Shown piece after piece: positions 1 through 8,619 of a stretch of 34,828 nt of DNA. Origin of the DNA: Gammaproteobacteria bacterium (GTDB lineage: Bacteria > Pseudomonadota > Gammaproteobacteria > Chromatiales > Chromatiaceae); assembly GCA_009929855.1 (NCBI GenBank), contig RZZN01000038.1:1-34828 (forward strand), read 5' to 3'. Positions within the stretch are counted from its first letter, which is position 1. Each line of letters starts with the position of its first letter. Under the pieces are notes generated by a model, which was not told the origin of the DNA, searched no databases, and saw nothing but the letters and a program-made list of their open reading frames with translations. Both the position numbers and the translations under genes were made by a program.

Positions 1-373
1 CCCCCCCCCGCCCGCCACAATCCTGATAGCAGCGGTTGTAGTCGGTCTCGCAGTGCTCGGTATGGGCCTGGGTGTTGCATGAGGTACTGCTGGAACAGGC
101 ATTGCGCGCGGTGTCTGAATGCGCCGTGGCGATACAGGCAGCATAGCGCAACATCGCGCTTTGCTGGCAGACCGCGCGCTCTTGCGCGGCTCGGTTCTCG
201 GCGCTAGAGCGGCACATCTCGCGGATGCTGGCACACTGGGTGACGCATTGCTTACCGGCCATCTCGGGTGGCGGCTCATAGGTGTAGCGGGTCTGATAGA
301 CTGGTCCGCAGGCCACCAGGATGAGCGCGGCAGCGAGCGTGAGGACGAGTGCCGAAGGTCGGATGGTCAGCAT
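1..373 (-). CDS. Cys-rich outer-membrane lipoprotein, 3'-truncated by the window edge
   Basis: I read this from the reverse strand. It starts at ATG 373 with a purine-rich AGGAAG about 10 nt upstream. The first 124 codons run open off the window edge, so the C-terminus is missing. Residues 1-21 form a short signal peptide (basic R5, then a hydrophobic Leu/Ala stretch) ending in a lipobox LVAC with Cys22 as the lipidation site. Gly at +2 predicts outer-membrane sorting by Lol. The mature part is small, hydrophilic and rich in Cys: C43-x3-C47-x6-C54, C69, C80, C93, C99, then C108-x6-C115-x3-C119. The first and last triplets are mirror images, which suggests disulfide-stapled helical hairpins in the periplasm. 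I do not recognise a family. It diverges from the mgtE-type gene. The lipoprotein call is firm; function is unknown. Confidence 0.75.
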   Translation of the reverse strand, partial: MLTIRPSALVLTLAAALILVACGPVYQTRYTYEPPPEMAGKQCVTQCASIREMCRSSAENRAAQERAVCQQSAMLRYAACIATAHSDTARNACSSSTSCNTQAHTEHCETDYNRCYQDCGGRGG

Positions 374-687
374 GGGCGGGGCTTCCTGATCATGGGGCGT
401 GAGTCGATCGTCAGGTGGCGACGAGTGGTTGTCAGTATAGACCAGACCTCCCAGCATCCGCCGGGCACTGGATGACCCTGGATGACCCTGGATGACCCTG
501 GATGACCCTGGATGACCGGTGTGTTGCGCGCCACCCGGTGATTGCGTCCTACGGGCGATTTGGTCGCGCGCGCTTACAAGCGGCATGGATGATGTTAACG
601 TATGCCGTCGCGTCGGCCTCCGCCGCGTCCCTGTCATCCTCCACACGAGCCTTCACCCTTCACTCGAGCAATCGAGGTCATCTCGCC
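374..687. other. Divergent intergenic region, lipoprotein / mgtE
   Basis: This 314-bp region lies between two divergent starts, so it should carry promoters for both. I see a decamer tandem repeat at 471-517. I see no convincing paired -35/-10 boxes and no recognisable Mg2+ riboswitch. A longer upstream in-frame reading for mgtE exists from 502, but it runs through the repeat and encodes unlikely sequence. Confidence 0.5.
471..517. repeat. 10-bp tandem repeat (4.7 copies) upstream of mgtE
   Basis: The unit GATGACCCTG is repeated four times without mismatch (471-510), followed by a partial fifth copy. The 10-bp period is close to one helical turn, so all copies would face the same side of the DNA. 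It lies about 170 bp upstream of the chosen mgtE start. Confidence 0.9.
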
Positions 688-2076
688 ATGCAGATCGATA
701 TCAAGACCGAGCCGCAAACCGCTGCCAGCTATTCGATCAAGAAGAAGCGCCTGGTCGAGACGATCAATCGGCTCTACCGGCGCAACGCCCGGGTGTCGCT
801 CGGCAAGATTTTGTCGCGCATCCATCCGGCCGACCTTGCGGCGATCCTCGATGAGCTGCCGCTCGCCGATGTCGCGGGCGTCTTCAATCTGATCCCGGAC
901 AAGGTCTTGGCGGCTGATGTCTTCAATCAGTTGTCGCAGACGCTGTGCAAGCAGGTGATCGCCCAATCCCCGGCCGAGACCATCGCGGTCGTGCTCAAGC
1001 ATCTGCCACCCGATGATCTCGCTGATCTGATCGGTGACCTGCCCGAAGAGCAATCGGCGCATCTGATGGCCCTGCTCGACCTGGAGAGCAAGCGGGAGAT
1101 CGAGAGTCTGCTCAAATATGATCCGTCGAGCGCGGGCGGCATCATGACGACCGATTTCTTTGCATTGCCTCAGACGCTCACGGTCGAGGAGGCGATCGAG
1201 AACATCCGTGGCCGCGAAAACGTCGAGATGATCTTCTATCTCTATCTCACCGACGAGGCGGGCCATCTCGTGGGCGTGGTGTCGCTGCGCCAGTTGCTGC
1301 TCGCCCCACCCGGCGCGACGCTGCGGGCCATCATGAACCCCAGCGTGTTGAAGGTCTCGACCGACACCGACGAGACCACGGTCGCCATGCTGGTGGACAA
1401 ATATCGTCTGCTGGCCATGCCGGTGGTGGATGACGAGAACATCCTGGTCGGCATGGTCACGGTCGATGATGTGATCGACGTCATGGAGGAGGAGACCACC
1501 CGCGGCATGCTGAAGATGGCCGGGACCAGTGAATCGGAGATCTTCACCCAATCGACCTTCAAGATCGCGGGGATTCGTCTGCCATGGCTGTTCGCCGCCT
1601 TCCTCGGTGGCATCGGCGCGACCTATGTGATCGGGCGCTACGAGGAGATTCTGGCGCAGATCATCATCCTCAGTGCCTTCGTCCCAGTCATCATCGGCAT
1701 GGCGGGCAACGTGGGCGTGCAATCCGCGACCGTGACGGTGCGTGGCTTGGCCACGGGCTCGATCGATCTGCGTGACACCACGCGCTTGATCTTCAAGGAG
1801 CTGCGCATCGGTTTCCTCCTGGGCACCTTCTATGGCGTGATCCTGGCGCTGTTCGGCTATTTCTTCCATGACAGTCTGTTGCTCGGCCAGACGGTGGGTT
1901 TGACGATCTTGATCAACATGACCGGCGCGGCCTTGCTCGCGGTCGCACTGCCCATGCTGTTCGTGCGTCTCAAGGTCGATCCGGCGGTTGCCACCGGCCC
2001 GTTCGTGACCACGGCGATCGACGTGCTCGGCGTCCTCAACTACTTCCTGATCGCCAGTCTGATCTACGGGCTCTAG
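688..2076 (+). CDS. mgtE: MgtE-type magnesium transporter
   Basis: This 462-aa protein is the expected length for MgtE, a Mg2+-gated Mg2+ channel of the inner membrane. The N-terminal part (about 30-130) is the helical MgtE N domain, with motifs such as LPEEQSAHL and YDPSSAGGIMT leading into two CBS domains (about 135-255; LRAIMNPSVLKVSTD and VGMVTVDDVIDVM). A connecting helix follows, then about five membrane helices (from about residue 285), with the family motif GMAGNVGVQSATVTVRGLA in the pore region. I chose ATG 688, preceded by CGAGGT about 9 nt upstream, because the residues before it do not resemble the family. The gene is convergent with the deacetylase gene and their stop codons overlap by 4 nt. 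In this family Mg2+ bound at the N/CBS interface closes the pore. Confidence 0.95.
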   Translation: MQIDIKTEPQTAASYSIKKKRLVETINRLYRRNARVSLGKILSRIHPADLAAILDELPLADVAGVFNLIPDKVLAADVFNQLSQTLCKQVIAQSPAETIAVVLKHLPPDDLADLIGDLPEEQSAHLMALLDLESKREIESLLKYDPSSAGGIMTTDFFALPQTLTVEEAIENIRGRENVEMIFYLYLTDEAGHLVGVVSLRQLLLAPPGATLRAIMNPSVLKVSTDTDETTVAMLVDKYRLLAMPVVDDENILVGMVTVDDVIDVMEEETTRGMLKMAGTSESEIFTQSTFKIAGIRLPWLFAAFLGGIGATYVIGRYEEILAQIIILSAFVPVIIGMAGNVGVQSATVTVRGLATGSIDLRDTTRLIFKELRIGFLLGTFYGVILALFGYFFHDSLLLGQTVGLTILINMTGAALLAVALPMLFVRLKVDPAVATGPFVTTAIDVLGVLNYFLIASLIYGL

Positions 2077-2873
2077 TCGATCCCGCCCACGGCGGGCGGG
2101 GTCTCGGCGAGCACCTCCCAGGCGCGCTGGCGCCATTGGATCAAGGCCGGCTTGGGGGCGTGCTTGAGCAGGATCTTCCAGCCATAGCCGAGCAGGTTGT
2201 CACCGAATGAGATCGCCTTGCGCGGGAGTACCAAGGGGTGATCGGCGGGGGTCGCCGCGCCCCTGAGACAGGTCGTTGCGCTGACATAACCGCTCGCGCG
2301 CGCCGCCCGCAGGGTCTGCGCATCGAAGCTGCCGAAGGGGTAGCAGAGATGGCGGACCGGGTTGCCGAGCAGATCCTCGAGTGTCGCCTTGCTGGTGGAC
2401 AGCTCCTCGTGCTGGACCTCGGGCGGCAGCGAGGCGAGTTTCAGATGATGGGCGGTATGGGATCCGATGCTCATTCCGGCCGCCTGGATCTCACGCAGTC
2501 GCCCGGCATCCATGAGCCTGGGGACCGGGCGTCCTGGATCCTTGTCGAACCACTGGGCGCGGCGTCCGATCCAGTTGCTGATGGCATAGACGGTGGCCTG
2601 GAAGCCATGCCGCGTGAGCACCGGGAGTGCGTGCTCGGCGAAGTTCTCATAGGCATCGTCGAAGGTGAGCACGACCGCGCGTGCCGGCAACGGACGCTCG
2701 CCGCGCAGACCGGCCAGCGCCTGGTCCAGGCTGATCACCTGGATGCCCGTGTGGGCGAGGAAGGCCATCTGGCGCGCGAAACGGCCGCTGTCGCAATAGT
2801 TCGCCCGGTGCTCCCGCATGGGGGCGAACCGACCGACCTGGTGATACATGAGGATCGAGAGACGTGCTGTCAT
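2073..2873 (-). CDS. Polysaccharide deacetylase (NodB-like)
   Basis: This is a 266-aa protein with the NodB (carbohydrate esterase 4) fold, which removes N-acetyl groups from surface polysaccharide or peptidoglycan sugars. The N-terminus has the ILMYHQVG motif common in this subgroup. Motif 1 is VLTFDDAYENF (the catalytic and metal Asp pair). Motif 2 is IGSHTAHH, supplying the metal-binding histidines. Motif 3 is CYPFGSFD. I see no clear signal peptide, so it may act on cytoplasmic or lipid-linked substrate. I chose ATG 2873, since upstream in-frame sequence is unlike the family; no strong Shine-Dalgarno is visible. It lies 32 bp after the glycosyltransferase gene and is probably the last gene of a five-gene minus-strand operon. 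The pairing suggests a surface glycan pathway. Confidence 0.9.
   Translation of the reverse strand: MTARLSILMYHQVGRFAPMREHRANYCDSGRFARQMAFLAHTGIQVISLDQALAGLRGERPLPARAVVLTFDDAYENFAEHALPVLTRHGFQATVYAISNWIGRRAQWFDKDPGRPVPRLMDAGRLREIQAAGMSIGSHTAHHLKLASLPPEVQHEELSTSKATLEDLLGNPVRHLCYPFGSFDAQTLRAARASGYVSATTCLRGAATPADHPLVLPRKAISFGDNLLGYGWKILLKHAPKPALIQWRQRAWEVLAETPPAVGGID
2082..2096 (+). terminator. Short GC hairpin just after mgtE
   Basis: CCCGCC-CAC-GGCGGG forms a perfect 6-bp stem with a 3-nt loop, six bases after the mgtE stop and inside the 3' end of the convergent deacetylase gene. There is no T-run, so it is at best a weak or bidirectional terminator. Confidence 0.3.
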
Positions 2874-2905
2874 GGTCGCGGTCAGTGGTGGTGAGCCGAC
2901 TCGGC

Positions 2906-3988
2906 TCAGGCCGAGGCCCCGGTGAGCGTGCGGTAAAGCTCCAGATATTGAGTCATGATGGGTTCGCGGGCGAACTCGGACTGGACGCGCGCGGCACCAC
3001 GCTGGGCCAGCGTGGAGGCCAGTGCCGGCTGCGCGAGCAGCGTGCGGATGCCGTCGGCGAGCGCGCGCGCGTCGGCGCAAGGCACGCACCAGGCGTCCTC
3101 GCCATGTCTGACGATCTCGCGGGCGCCGCGGAAGCGGCTGGTCACCAGCGGTTTCGACCAGGCCCAGGATTCTAGGATGACATTGCCCAGGGTCTCCTCC
3201 TCCAGCGAGGGAAAGACCACCAGGTCCGCGAGCTGAAAATAGGGACGCGGATCGCTCTGCCAGCCGGCCCAGATCAAACGCTCGGTGATCCCCAGTGCCT
3301 CGGCCTGGCGGCGCAGGGCACCCCCGAGTGGACCCTCCCCGAGCAGGATCAGCCGCGGCGCGCGTCCATCGATTCGCGCGGGCAGACGTGCCATGGCCGC
3401 GATGAGATGCTCGAGACCCTTCACTGGAACGAAGCGCCCGGCGGTCACCAGCACCCAGGCATCCGCCGCCAGGCCGAGCGCGGAGCGCAGCTCGGCGATC
3501 CGCGTGGCCGCCACTGGCCGCGCGGGATCGGCGAAGTTGTAGATCTGGTGGACGCGCTGGGCCGGGATCCCGTGGCGGACCATCCAGTCGCACAGACCCT
3601 TGGTGTTGCCGATCCAGGCATGGGCATGGCGATAGGGGTGAAGTGCGTAATAGCCCCCCAGCCGCGCCACATGCACTGGTCCGCGTCCAGGCGCACTGTG
3701 GGTCAGGCGGGTGGCGCGTCCCATGTAGGTCTGCACCAGATCGGGTTGGACCGAGCGGATCAGACGCTTCACCGCCGATCTCGACCAGGGATCCCAGACG
3801 GTCAGGAAGGGCAGTCGGTGCAGCGGCAAGGCGCCCAGATCGAGCGTGGCCAGCGCGCCCTGGGCGCGCACCGCGAGCTCGGCCGGCGCACCCGTCTCGG
3901 CCAGTGCGCGGGCGAATCGCACAAACCAGCGCTCGGCCCCGCCCAGCTGCTTGCTCGCGATGATCTGCAGACTGCGCGGATGCATCAT
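2906..3988 (-). CDS. Glycosyltransferase family 4 (GT-B fold)
   Basis: This 360-aa cytoplasmic or peripheral enzyme is predicted to transfer a nucleotide-activated sugar to a lipid-linked glycan or LPS-type acceptor. The N-terminal domain starts with the acceptor-side motif KQLGGAERWFVRFARAL. The C-terminal Rossmann domain has TAGRFVPVKGLEHLI (start of the donor domain), LILLGEGPLG and VFPSLEEETLGNVILESWA. The last contains the Glu-x7-Glu signature of retaining GT4 enzymes. Two consecutive Met codons occur at the start and I took the first. It lies 45 bp after the DUF349 gene and 32 bp before the deacetylase gene. Sugar and acceptor cannot be read from sequence. Confidence 0.9.
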   Translation of the reverse strand: MMHPRSLQIIASKQLGGAERWFVRFARALAETGAPAELAVRAQGALATLDLGALPLHRLPFLTVWDPWSRSAVKRLIRSVQPDLVQTYMGRATRLTHSAPGRGPVHVARLGGYYALHPYRHAHAWIGNTKGLCDWMVRHGIPAQRVHQIYNFADPARPVAATRIAELRSALGLAADAWVLVTAGRFVPVKGLEHLIAAMARLPARIDGRAPRLILLGEGPLGGALRRQAEALGITERLIWAGWQSDPRPYFQLADLVVFPSLEEETLGNVILESWAWSKPLVTSRFRGAREIVRHGEDAWCVPCADARALADGIRTLLAQPALASTLAQRGAARVQSEFAREPIMTQYLELYRTLTGASA

Positions 3989-4033
3989 CGCATCAACTGC
4001 CGCGGCCGCCGTCGGGGCATCCCGGCGCCACGC

Positions 4034-6901
4034 TCACGGGCTCTTGGGGGCGCGGGAGAGAGCCTCGCGCACCCGCGCGAAGCGCGCCGCGAGCGCCGCG
4101 CCGCGTGGCGCGGGTCCACACAGATACCATTCCTTGAGGAGCCGCGCGCTGCCCTGCAATGGATCCTCCTCGCCGTCGACCATGCGCTCGGTCAGACGCA
4201 CGACTTGGAAGGCCAGTCGTTCCTGGGCGTGCTCGGGCGGTGTCTCGACACCGGCGAGGATCTCCAGCTGAAGACAGATCTGGCTCAAGCGCGCGGCATT
4301 GTCCGCGTGGAGGCGGGCCAGATCGGCCAGCGCCGCGGGATCGCGCGCGGCGGCAAGGGCCCGCGCGAAGCGTGCCGCCATGGCCGCTTGGGTCTCGGGA
4401 TCCTCCTGCGCGGGCAGGCGCGCCCAGTCCTGCTCGATCGTCGCGGTCGTGACGCGCGTCTGTTCCGCGGTGGGCGCCTCGAGGAGCGCGCGCTCGAGTC
4501 GCTCGCAGAGCGCGGCCTGACGCTCCAGTAGATCCACGGCCGCCTGGCGCCCTCGCTCCTCTTCGCGATGCTGGCGCGCGAGCACGGCGGCACGGGCCTC
4601 CTGCCAGCGCTGGCTCAACTGTGTGCCGCTGTGGCGCGGGATCGGGAGCGCGAGCGCGTCCGCCCAGCGCTGCTCCAGCGCGTGGAGCGCAATGGCGAGC
4701 GTCGCGGGATCGGCCGTGCGCTCGGCGAGCGCGAGCGCCTCATCGCAGATCGCCGCGCGCATGGCGAGGTGCTCTTGCAGCTCGCTGGCGTAGGCCTGAT
4801 GGAGCGCGGCGCGGCGCTCGAAGACGGCATCACAGCCGGCGCGGAAGGTCTGCCAGAGCCGATTCTCGTCCTTGTGGCGCGCCGGTACGGTCGTGTGCCA
4901 GTCGCGCTGCAGTGCCTTTACACGCTCGATCGCCAGATCGAGGTCGGGCTCATCGGCCAATGCCTGGATCTGTTCGATCAGGGTGTGCTTGAGTGCCTGA
5001 TTGCGCTTGCGCTCGCCGTCGAGGCGCCGATCGAGCTGCTTGAGCGCCTGGCGAAAGCGCGCCTCGAGCGGGCGGTAATGACGCGGCTCGACCGGGCCGA
5101 TGGAGGCCCAAGCCTGTCGCGTCTCGCGCTCGGCGCGCAGGACGCGCTTCCAATCGACACGCTCCCAGTCGACCTTGTCGAGAAAGTCCTCGATCTGCTC
5201 GCACACCGAGGTGCGCGCCGAGCGGTTGGCCTCATGCTCGGCCTTGCGGGTCTCCAGGTATGGACGGCAACGCTCGTGGACTGCGGCGCCGGCCTGTTGG
5301 AAGCGATCGCGCAGTGCTTGGCTGGCGCGTGGACCCGACCGATCCAAGGCGCGCCAATCCAGACGCAGACGCTGCAAGCGCTCGCTCAGCACGTCGAGTG
5401 CAAGATCGGCCGTGACCAGTGTCTCCAGCTCCTCGCAGAGCCCCTCGCGATGCTGGTCGGTCCCCCAGCGGCGCCACTGCTGAAGCTCGCGCAGCTGGGG
5501 CGTGAGTGTGTGAAGACGCGCGTCGATCGAGTCTGTCGAGCCCTTGGGCAGACCGCTCGTGCTGATCAGATCGAGACTGTCGCGCAGGCTTTGATAGAGT
5601 GGGTCGGCCTTTCTCAGCTCGCCGTCGGCAAGGTGGTGCTCCAACTCGGCGAGCTTGTCGGGAAGCTGGCGCAGACGCCGCTCGGCATGCTTGCGTTGCG
5701 TTTGCGCGCGGGCTTGCAGTTGCTCGATGAGTGCCGCGCAAGCGCTGCTCTCCTCATCCTCAGGCAGGTCGGTCAGGAGCGCGCGGGTCTGCTCGATGAA
5801 GGTGCTCATGGCCCGCAGATCGAGCGGCTTGGCCTCGGCGATGAGCAGGCTGGCCTTGGCGCTGGCCTGGGCGAGTCGTTGTTTGCGTTTTTGGCGCTCG
5901 CGCAGGGTCTGGCGGGCGGTGCGCGCTGCATCCAGGAGCGCGCGATACCGGGTCTCGAGCGTCTGCTGCTCCTGGGCCGGGAGCGTCTCCAGTCCGTGCC
6001 AAGCGGTGGCGATCTGCTCGCACAGGGCATCGATCTCGGCTTCGGTGGGACGCGTCGCGGCCTCGGCGAGCTGCTCAAGCAGTGCGAGCCGCTCGGCATG
6101 GATGGCCGCCCGGGCCTGGTGCGCGGCGGCCTCGGCCGCGACCTCGCGGTTGTGCGCCTGATAGGTCTGGAGAAAGGCCGCGCGCGCTGATTCGTAGCGC
6201 GTGCGCAGATCCGGGTTGGCCTCCTCGCGCAGCTCCGCCCACTGACGGTCGAGGTGCTCCAGGATGGCACGATCCTGGGCCCAGTGCTCGAGTCGACCGA
6301 GTCGCTCCGCCTTTTGGCAAAGCTCATCGCCGAGCGCGCGCACCCGCGCGGGCCGCTCCTCACGCTCGGTGATCAGACGCAGCTTCTCGCGCGCCTGCCG
6401 GTAGACGTTCTTGTCCTTCTTGCCGATGCGACGCAGGATCTGCTCGAGTGGCGCCTTCTCCACGACTCGCTCGATGGCGGCGGCGCGGTTGAGCGCCAGC
6501 GGATCCTGCACCGCGCAGCGTGCCAGCTGCTCCTGGGACTCCAGTCGCTGGATCGCGGCATGCCGGATCTCGGGGGACTCTCCCGCGATGGCGATGTGAT
6601 CGAGGGTCTGCTGATCCTGCAGCTCGGCCAGCTCGGCCAGTCTCTGCGCGAATGCGATCTCGTGACTCGGCGCCCCGCAGAGCAGATGACGATAGCGCGC
6701 CGCGGCGACCTCGCGCACGCCAGCGTCGGGATCGTCCCTCTGAATGAGGCGCAGCTCCGCGAGCACCAGCAGTCGCCGCGCGGCCTCGCGGCGCACCGCG
6801 GGATCCGCGTGCGCGCGGGCGCGCTCGGTCAGAACAGTCTGATCGGTCTCGTCGGGAAGGTCCCGTTGTCTCTTCTTGTTGAGAAAGCGCTCGAAAAACA
6901 T
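4034..6901 (-). CDS. Large DUF349-repeat coiled-coil protein
   Basis: This is a 955-aa cytoplasmic protein, very rich in Ala, Glu, Arg, Leu and Gln, mostly helical and coiled coil. Residues 1-190 look like HEAT-type repeats (phrases such as ADPAVRREAARRLLVLAEL and AIAGESPEIRHAAIQRL). After that come several copies of the roughly 70-residue DUF349 helical repeat. The clearest ends LQRDWHTTVPARHKDENRLW and continues to a FRAGCDAVFERR-like segment (about residues 675-700); others lie near residues 220-245, 300 and 525-620. DUF349 proteins are common in gammaproteobacteria but have no settled biochemical role. The start FFERFLNKKRQRD at ATG 6901 is typical. It sits between an unrecognised gene (80-bp gap) and the glycosyltransferase gene (45-bp gap). 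Confidence 0.88.
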   Translation of the reverse strand: MFFERFLNKKRQRDLPDETDQTVLTERARAHADPAVRREAARRLLVLAELRLIQRDDPDAGVREVAAARYRHLLCGAPSHEIAFAQRLAELAELQDQQTLDHIAIAGESPEIRHAAIQRLESQEQLARCAVQDPLALNRAAAIERVVEKAPLEQILRRIGKKDKNVYRQAREKLRLITEREERPARVRALGDELCQKAERLGRLEHWAQDRAILEHLDRQWAELREEANPDLRTRYESARAAFLQTYQAHNREVAAEAAAHQARAAIHAERLALLEQLAEAATRPTEAEIDALCEQIATAWHGLETLPAQEQQTLETRYRALLDAARTARQTLRERQKRKQRLAQASAKASLLIAEAKPLDLRAMSTFIEQTRALLTDLPEDEESSACAALIEQLQARAQTQRKHAERRLRQLPDKLAELEHHLADGELRKADPLYQSLRDSLDLISTSGLPKGSTDSIDARLHTLTPQLRELQQWRRWGTDQHREGLCEELETLVTADLALDVLSERLQRLRLDWRALDRSGPRASQALRDRFQQAGAAVHERCRPYLETRKAEHEANRSARTSVCEQIEDFLDKVDWERVDWKRVLRAERETRQAWASIGPVEPRHYRPLEARFRQALKQLDRRLDGERKRNQALKHTLIEQIQALADEPDLDLAIERVKALQRDWHTTVPARHKDENRLWQTFRAGCDAVFERRAALHQAYASELQEHLAMRAAICDEALALAERTADPATLAIALHALEQRWADALALPIPRHSGTQLSQRWQEARAAVLARQHREEERGRQAAVDLLERQAALCERLERALLEAPTAEQTRVTTATIEQDWARLPAQEDPETQAAMAARFARALAAARDPAALADLARLHADNAARLSQICLQLEILAGVETPPEHAQERLAFQVVRLTERMVDGEEDPLQGSARLLKEWYLCGPAPRGAALAARFARVREALSRAPKSP

Positions 6902-6981
6902 GCTGTCACCGGCTCGACGTTGCTCGACTGGCCAGCATTGTACCTAAGGTGCCGCCGAGGATTGGCCATCCATTGGAAGAA

Positions 6982-7725
6982 TCAGCGTGACTGGATCAAC
7001 GCGGTCAACTCCGCGTCGCTCACTGGTAGGCTGATGTCGGCCGCCGCGGCGACACGTCGCAGCACCGGGATGAAGGCCGCGCTCGGATCATCGCTCGCCT
7101 TGGTCTCGAAGCAGGCCTCATAGGCATCGGCGATCCTCGCGACGAGACGACCTGTGGCACGCGTGCTCTGGGGGGGCGCGGCCGCGGCGGTGGGCGCGGT
7201 GTCCGCCGGTTGCGCCTGCTCGGCCGAGCTGGCCGCCGCGGCGATGCGACGCAGCTCACGCTCGATGGCGGAGAGATAGGCTGCCTCGTGTGGCCGATCG
7301 AATGGGTCTGATCCACGCAGAAGCCGCCCCAGGTCGGCGCGGGCAGTGGCATCGAGCTGCTCGAACTGGTCGGCGAGACCGGTGGCCGCGGTGGCGAGCG
7401 CGCGCATGCGGTGTGTGGTGTCCTCGACTGGTCGCGTCGGCGGCCGTGGGCTGACCGGTGGGGCGGACGAGGCCGAGCGGCAGCTTGCAATGCCATACTC
7501 GACGGCCGCGGCGAACAGATCACGACTCTCGGCGTCACCGATCCCGTGCTCGCTCAAACCCTCGATCAGATCCGCCCGCGCCGCGCGCGCGAGCCTGAAT
7601 GGCTCGAGAAAGTGGGTCTTGCGTTTCCGTCTGAGCGCATTGCGCGGCGGCTCAGCCGGGTCGGGACTGGTCGCGCGGATGCCCTGTCGCGGCACGGTCG
7701 GCGGGTGGATGCCTGTCTTGCGCAT
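6982..7725 (-). CDS. Hypothetical Ala/Arg-rich protein
   Basis: I do not recognise this 247-aa protein. It has a Pro/Arg-rich basic N-terminus (residues 1-40, including RRKRKTHFLEPF), then a helical segment around LIEGLSEHGIGDAESRDLF. A Pro-rich linker (about 88-102), a helical block, a low-complexity Ala/Thr/Pro linker (about 172-192) and a helical C-terminus follow. There is no signal peptide, membrane segment or catalytic motif. It starts 17 bp after the stop of the metallohydrolase gene and ends 80 bp before the DUF349 gene, so it is probably co-transcribed with both. GC-rich frames are often open by chance, but operon position, length and the DUF349-side spacing favour a real gene. Confidence 0.62.
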   Translation of the reverse strand: MRKTGIHPPTVPRQGIRATSPDPAEPPRNALRRKRKTHFLEPFRLARAARADLIEGLSEHGIGDAESRDLFAAAVEYGIASCRSASSAPPVSPRPPTRPVEDTTHRMRALATAATGLADQFEQLDATARADLGRLLRGSDPFDRPHEAAYLSAIERELRRIAAAASSAEQAQPADTAPTAAAAPPQSTRATGRLVARIADAYEACFETKASDDPSAAFIPVLRRVAAAADISLPVSDAELTALIQSR

Positions 7726-7742
7726 GATCGAGTGGGCTTGTG

Positions 7743-8372
7743 TCAGCGACGCACGAATGGGTTGGTCCGACGCTCCTCCCCGAAGGTCGACAAGGGGCCA
7801 TGGCCGGGGATGAACCGAATGTCGTCTCCCAATGAGAATAGCCCATGGATGGATTCGAGCAACTGCGCGTGGCTGCCGCCGGGAAAATCAGTGCGGCCGA
7901 TCGAGCCGCGAAAGAGCACGTCTCCGACCTGCGCGAGCCGCCCGCTGACATCGAGGAAGGCGAGATGGCCTGGCGTGTGGCCAGGACAATGGATCACCTC
8001 GAGTGACTCGAGGCCGACGCTGATGCGCTCGCCGGCTTCCAACCAGCGGTCGGGGGTGATCGGGGGGACCGGGGGAAAACCGAACATCGCGCATTGCTCG
8101 GACAGACCGTCGATCCAGAAGGCATCCGCCGCGTGTGGCCCCCAGATGGGGATGGCGAATCGTCGAGCGATCTCGGTGCTCGCGCCGACATGATCGAGAT
8201 GACCATGGGTCAAGAGGATCGCCGTGGGGGTCAGATCGAGCGCCTGGACCTGGCCGATGATCCGCTCGGCCTCGCCGCCTGGATCGACGATGACCGCCTG
8301 GCGCGTGTGTCCGCACCAGAGCAGCGTGGCGTTCTGTTGGAACGGCGTGACCGGAAGGATGTGATAGTGCAC
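7743..8372 (-). CDS. ycbL: Metallo-beta-lactamase-fold hydrolase, YcbL (glyoxalase II-like) type
   Basis: This 209-aa protein has the full MBL-fold metal set: LLTHGHLDHVG (HxHxDH), VIHCPGHTPGHLAF (third His), a VGDVLFRGSIGRTDFPGG segment with the bridging Asp, and FIPGHGPLSTFGEERRTNPF near the C-terminus. The order and wording closely match E. coli YcbL, a small type II glyoxalase-like hydrolase acting on thioesters such as S-lactoylglutathione. The length is also right (E. coli about 215 aa). The usual glyoxalase II C-terminal helical domain is absent, as in YcbL. It is the first gene of the probable minus-strand operon that continues to the deacetylase. The native substrate here is inferred only. 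Confidence 0.9.
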   Translation of the reverse strand: MHYHILPVTPFQQNATLLWCGHTRQAVIVDPGGEAERIIGQVQALDLTPTAILLTHGHLDHVGASTEIARRFAIPIWGPHAADAFWIDGLSEQCAMFGFPPVPPITPDRWLEAGERISVGLESLEVIHCPGHTPGHLAFLDVSGRLAQVGDVLFRGSIGRTDFPGGSHAQLLESIHGLFSLGDDIRFIPGHGPLSTFGEERRTNPFVRR

Positions 8373-8619
8373 GGCGGCCTCGATCGTGTGGTCGGGGGCG
8401 ATGGCCCGGATGGCCCCATCCTGGCTCTGGTGGATCCAGGTCGTTGGTGTATGCCGGGTCGGCGCGTCATGGTGGATGCGCCCTGCTCGCCGTGGCGCGC
8501 GAGTGGCATCGACAGACGTCGGAGAGGTTCGATCCCATGCTCCGACGTGTTTCGACGATGGCCTCCAGCGCGCTCAGTGGTCGCCCGGCATGCCGGTCGC
8601 GACCAGTGTCGTGTTGGTG

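Noticed and set aside
471-517. Possible CRISPR or iteron origin
   Set aside because: The units adjoin with no spacers, and no replication initiator gene is near.
634-2136. 500-aa reading frame opposite mgtE
   Set aside because: It is antisense to a well-matched MgtE; the translation is charged and repetitive with no family resemblance, as is common for open antisense frames in high-GC genes.
8373-8619. Reading frames between the metallohydrolase and ydcH genes
   Set aside because: They are short, overlap on several frames, and have no Shine-Dalgarno or family resemblance; treated as non-coding.
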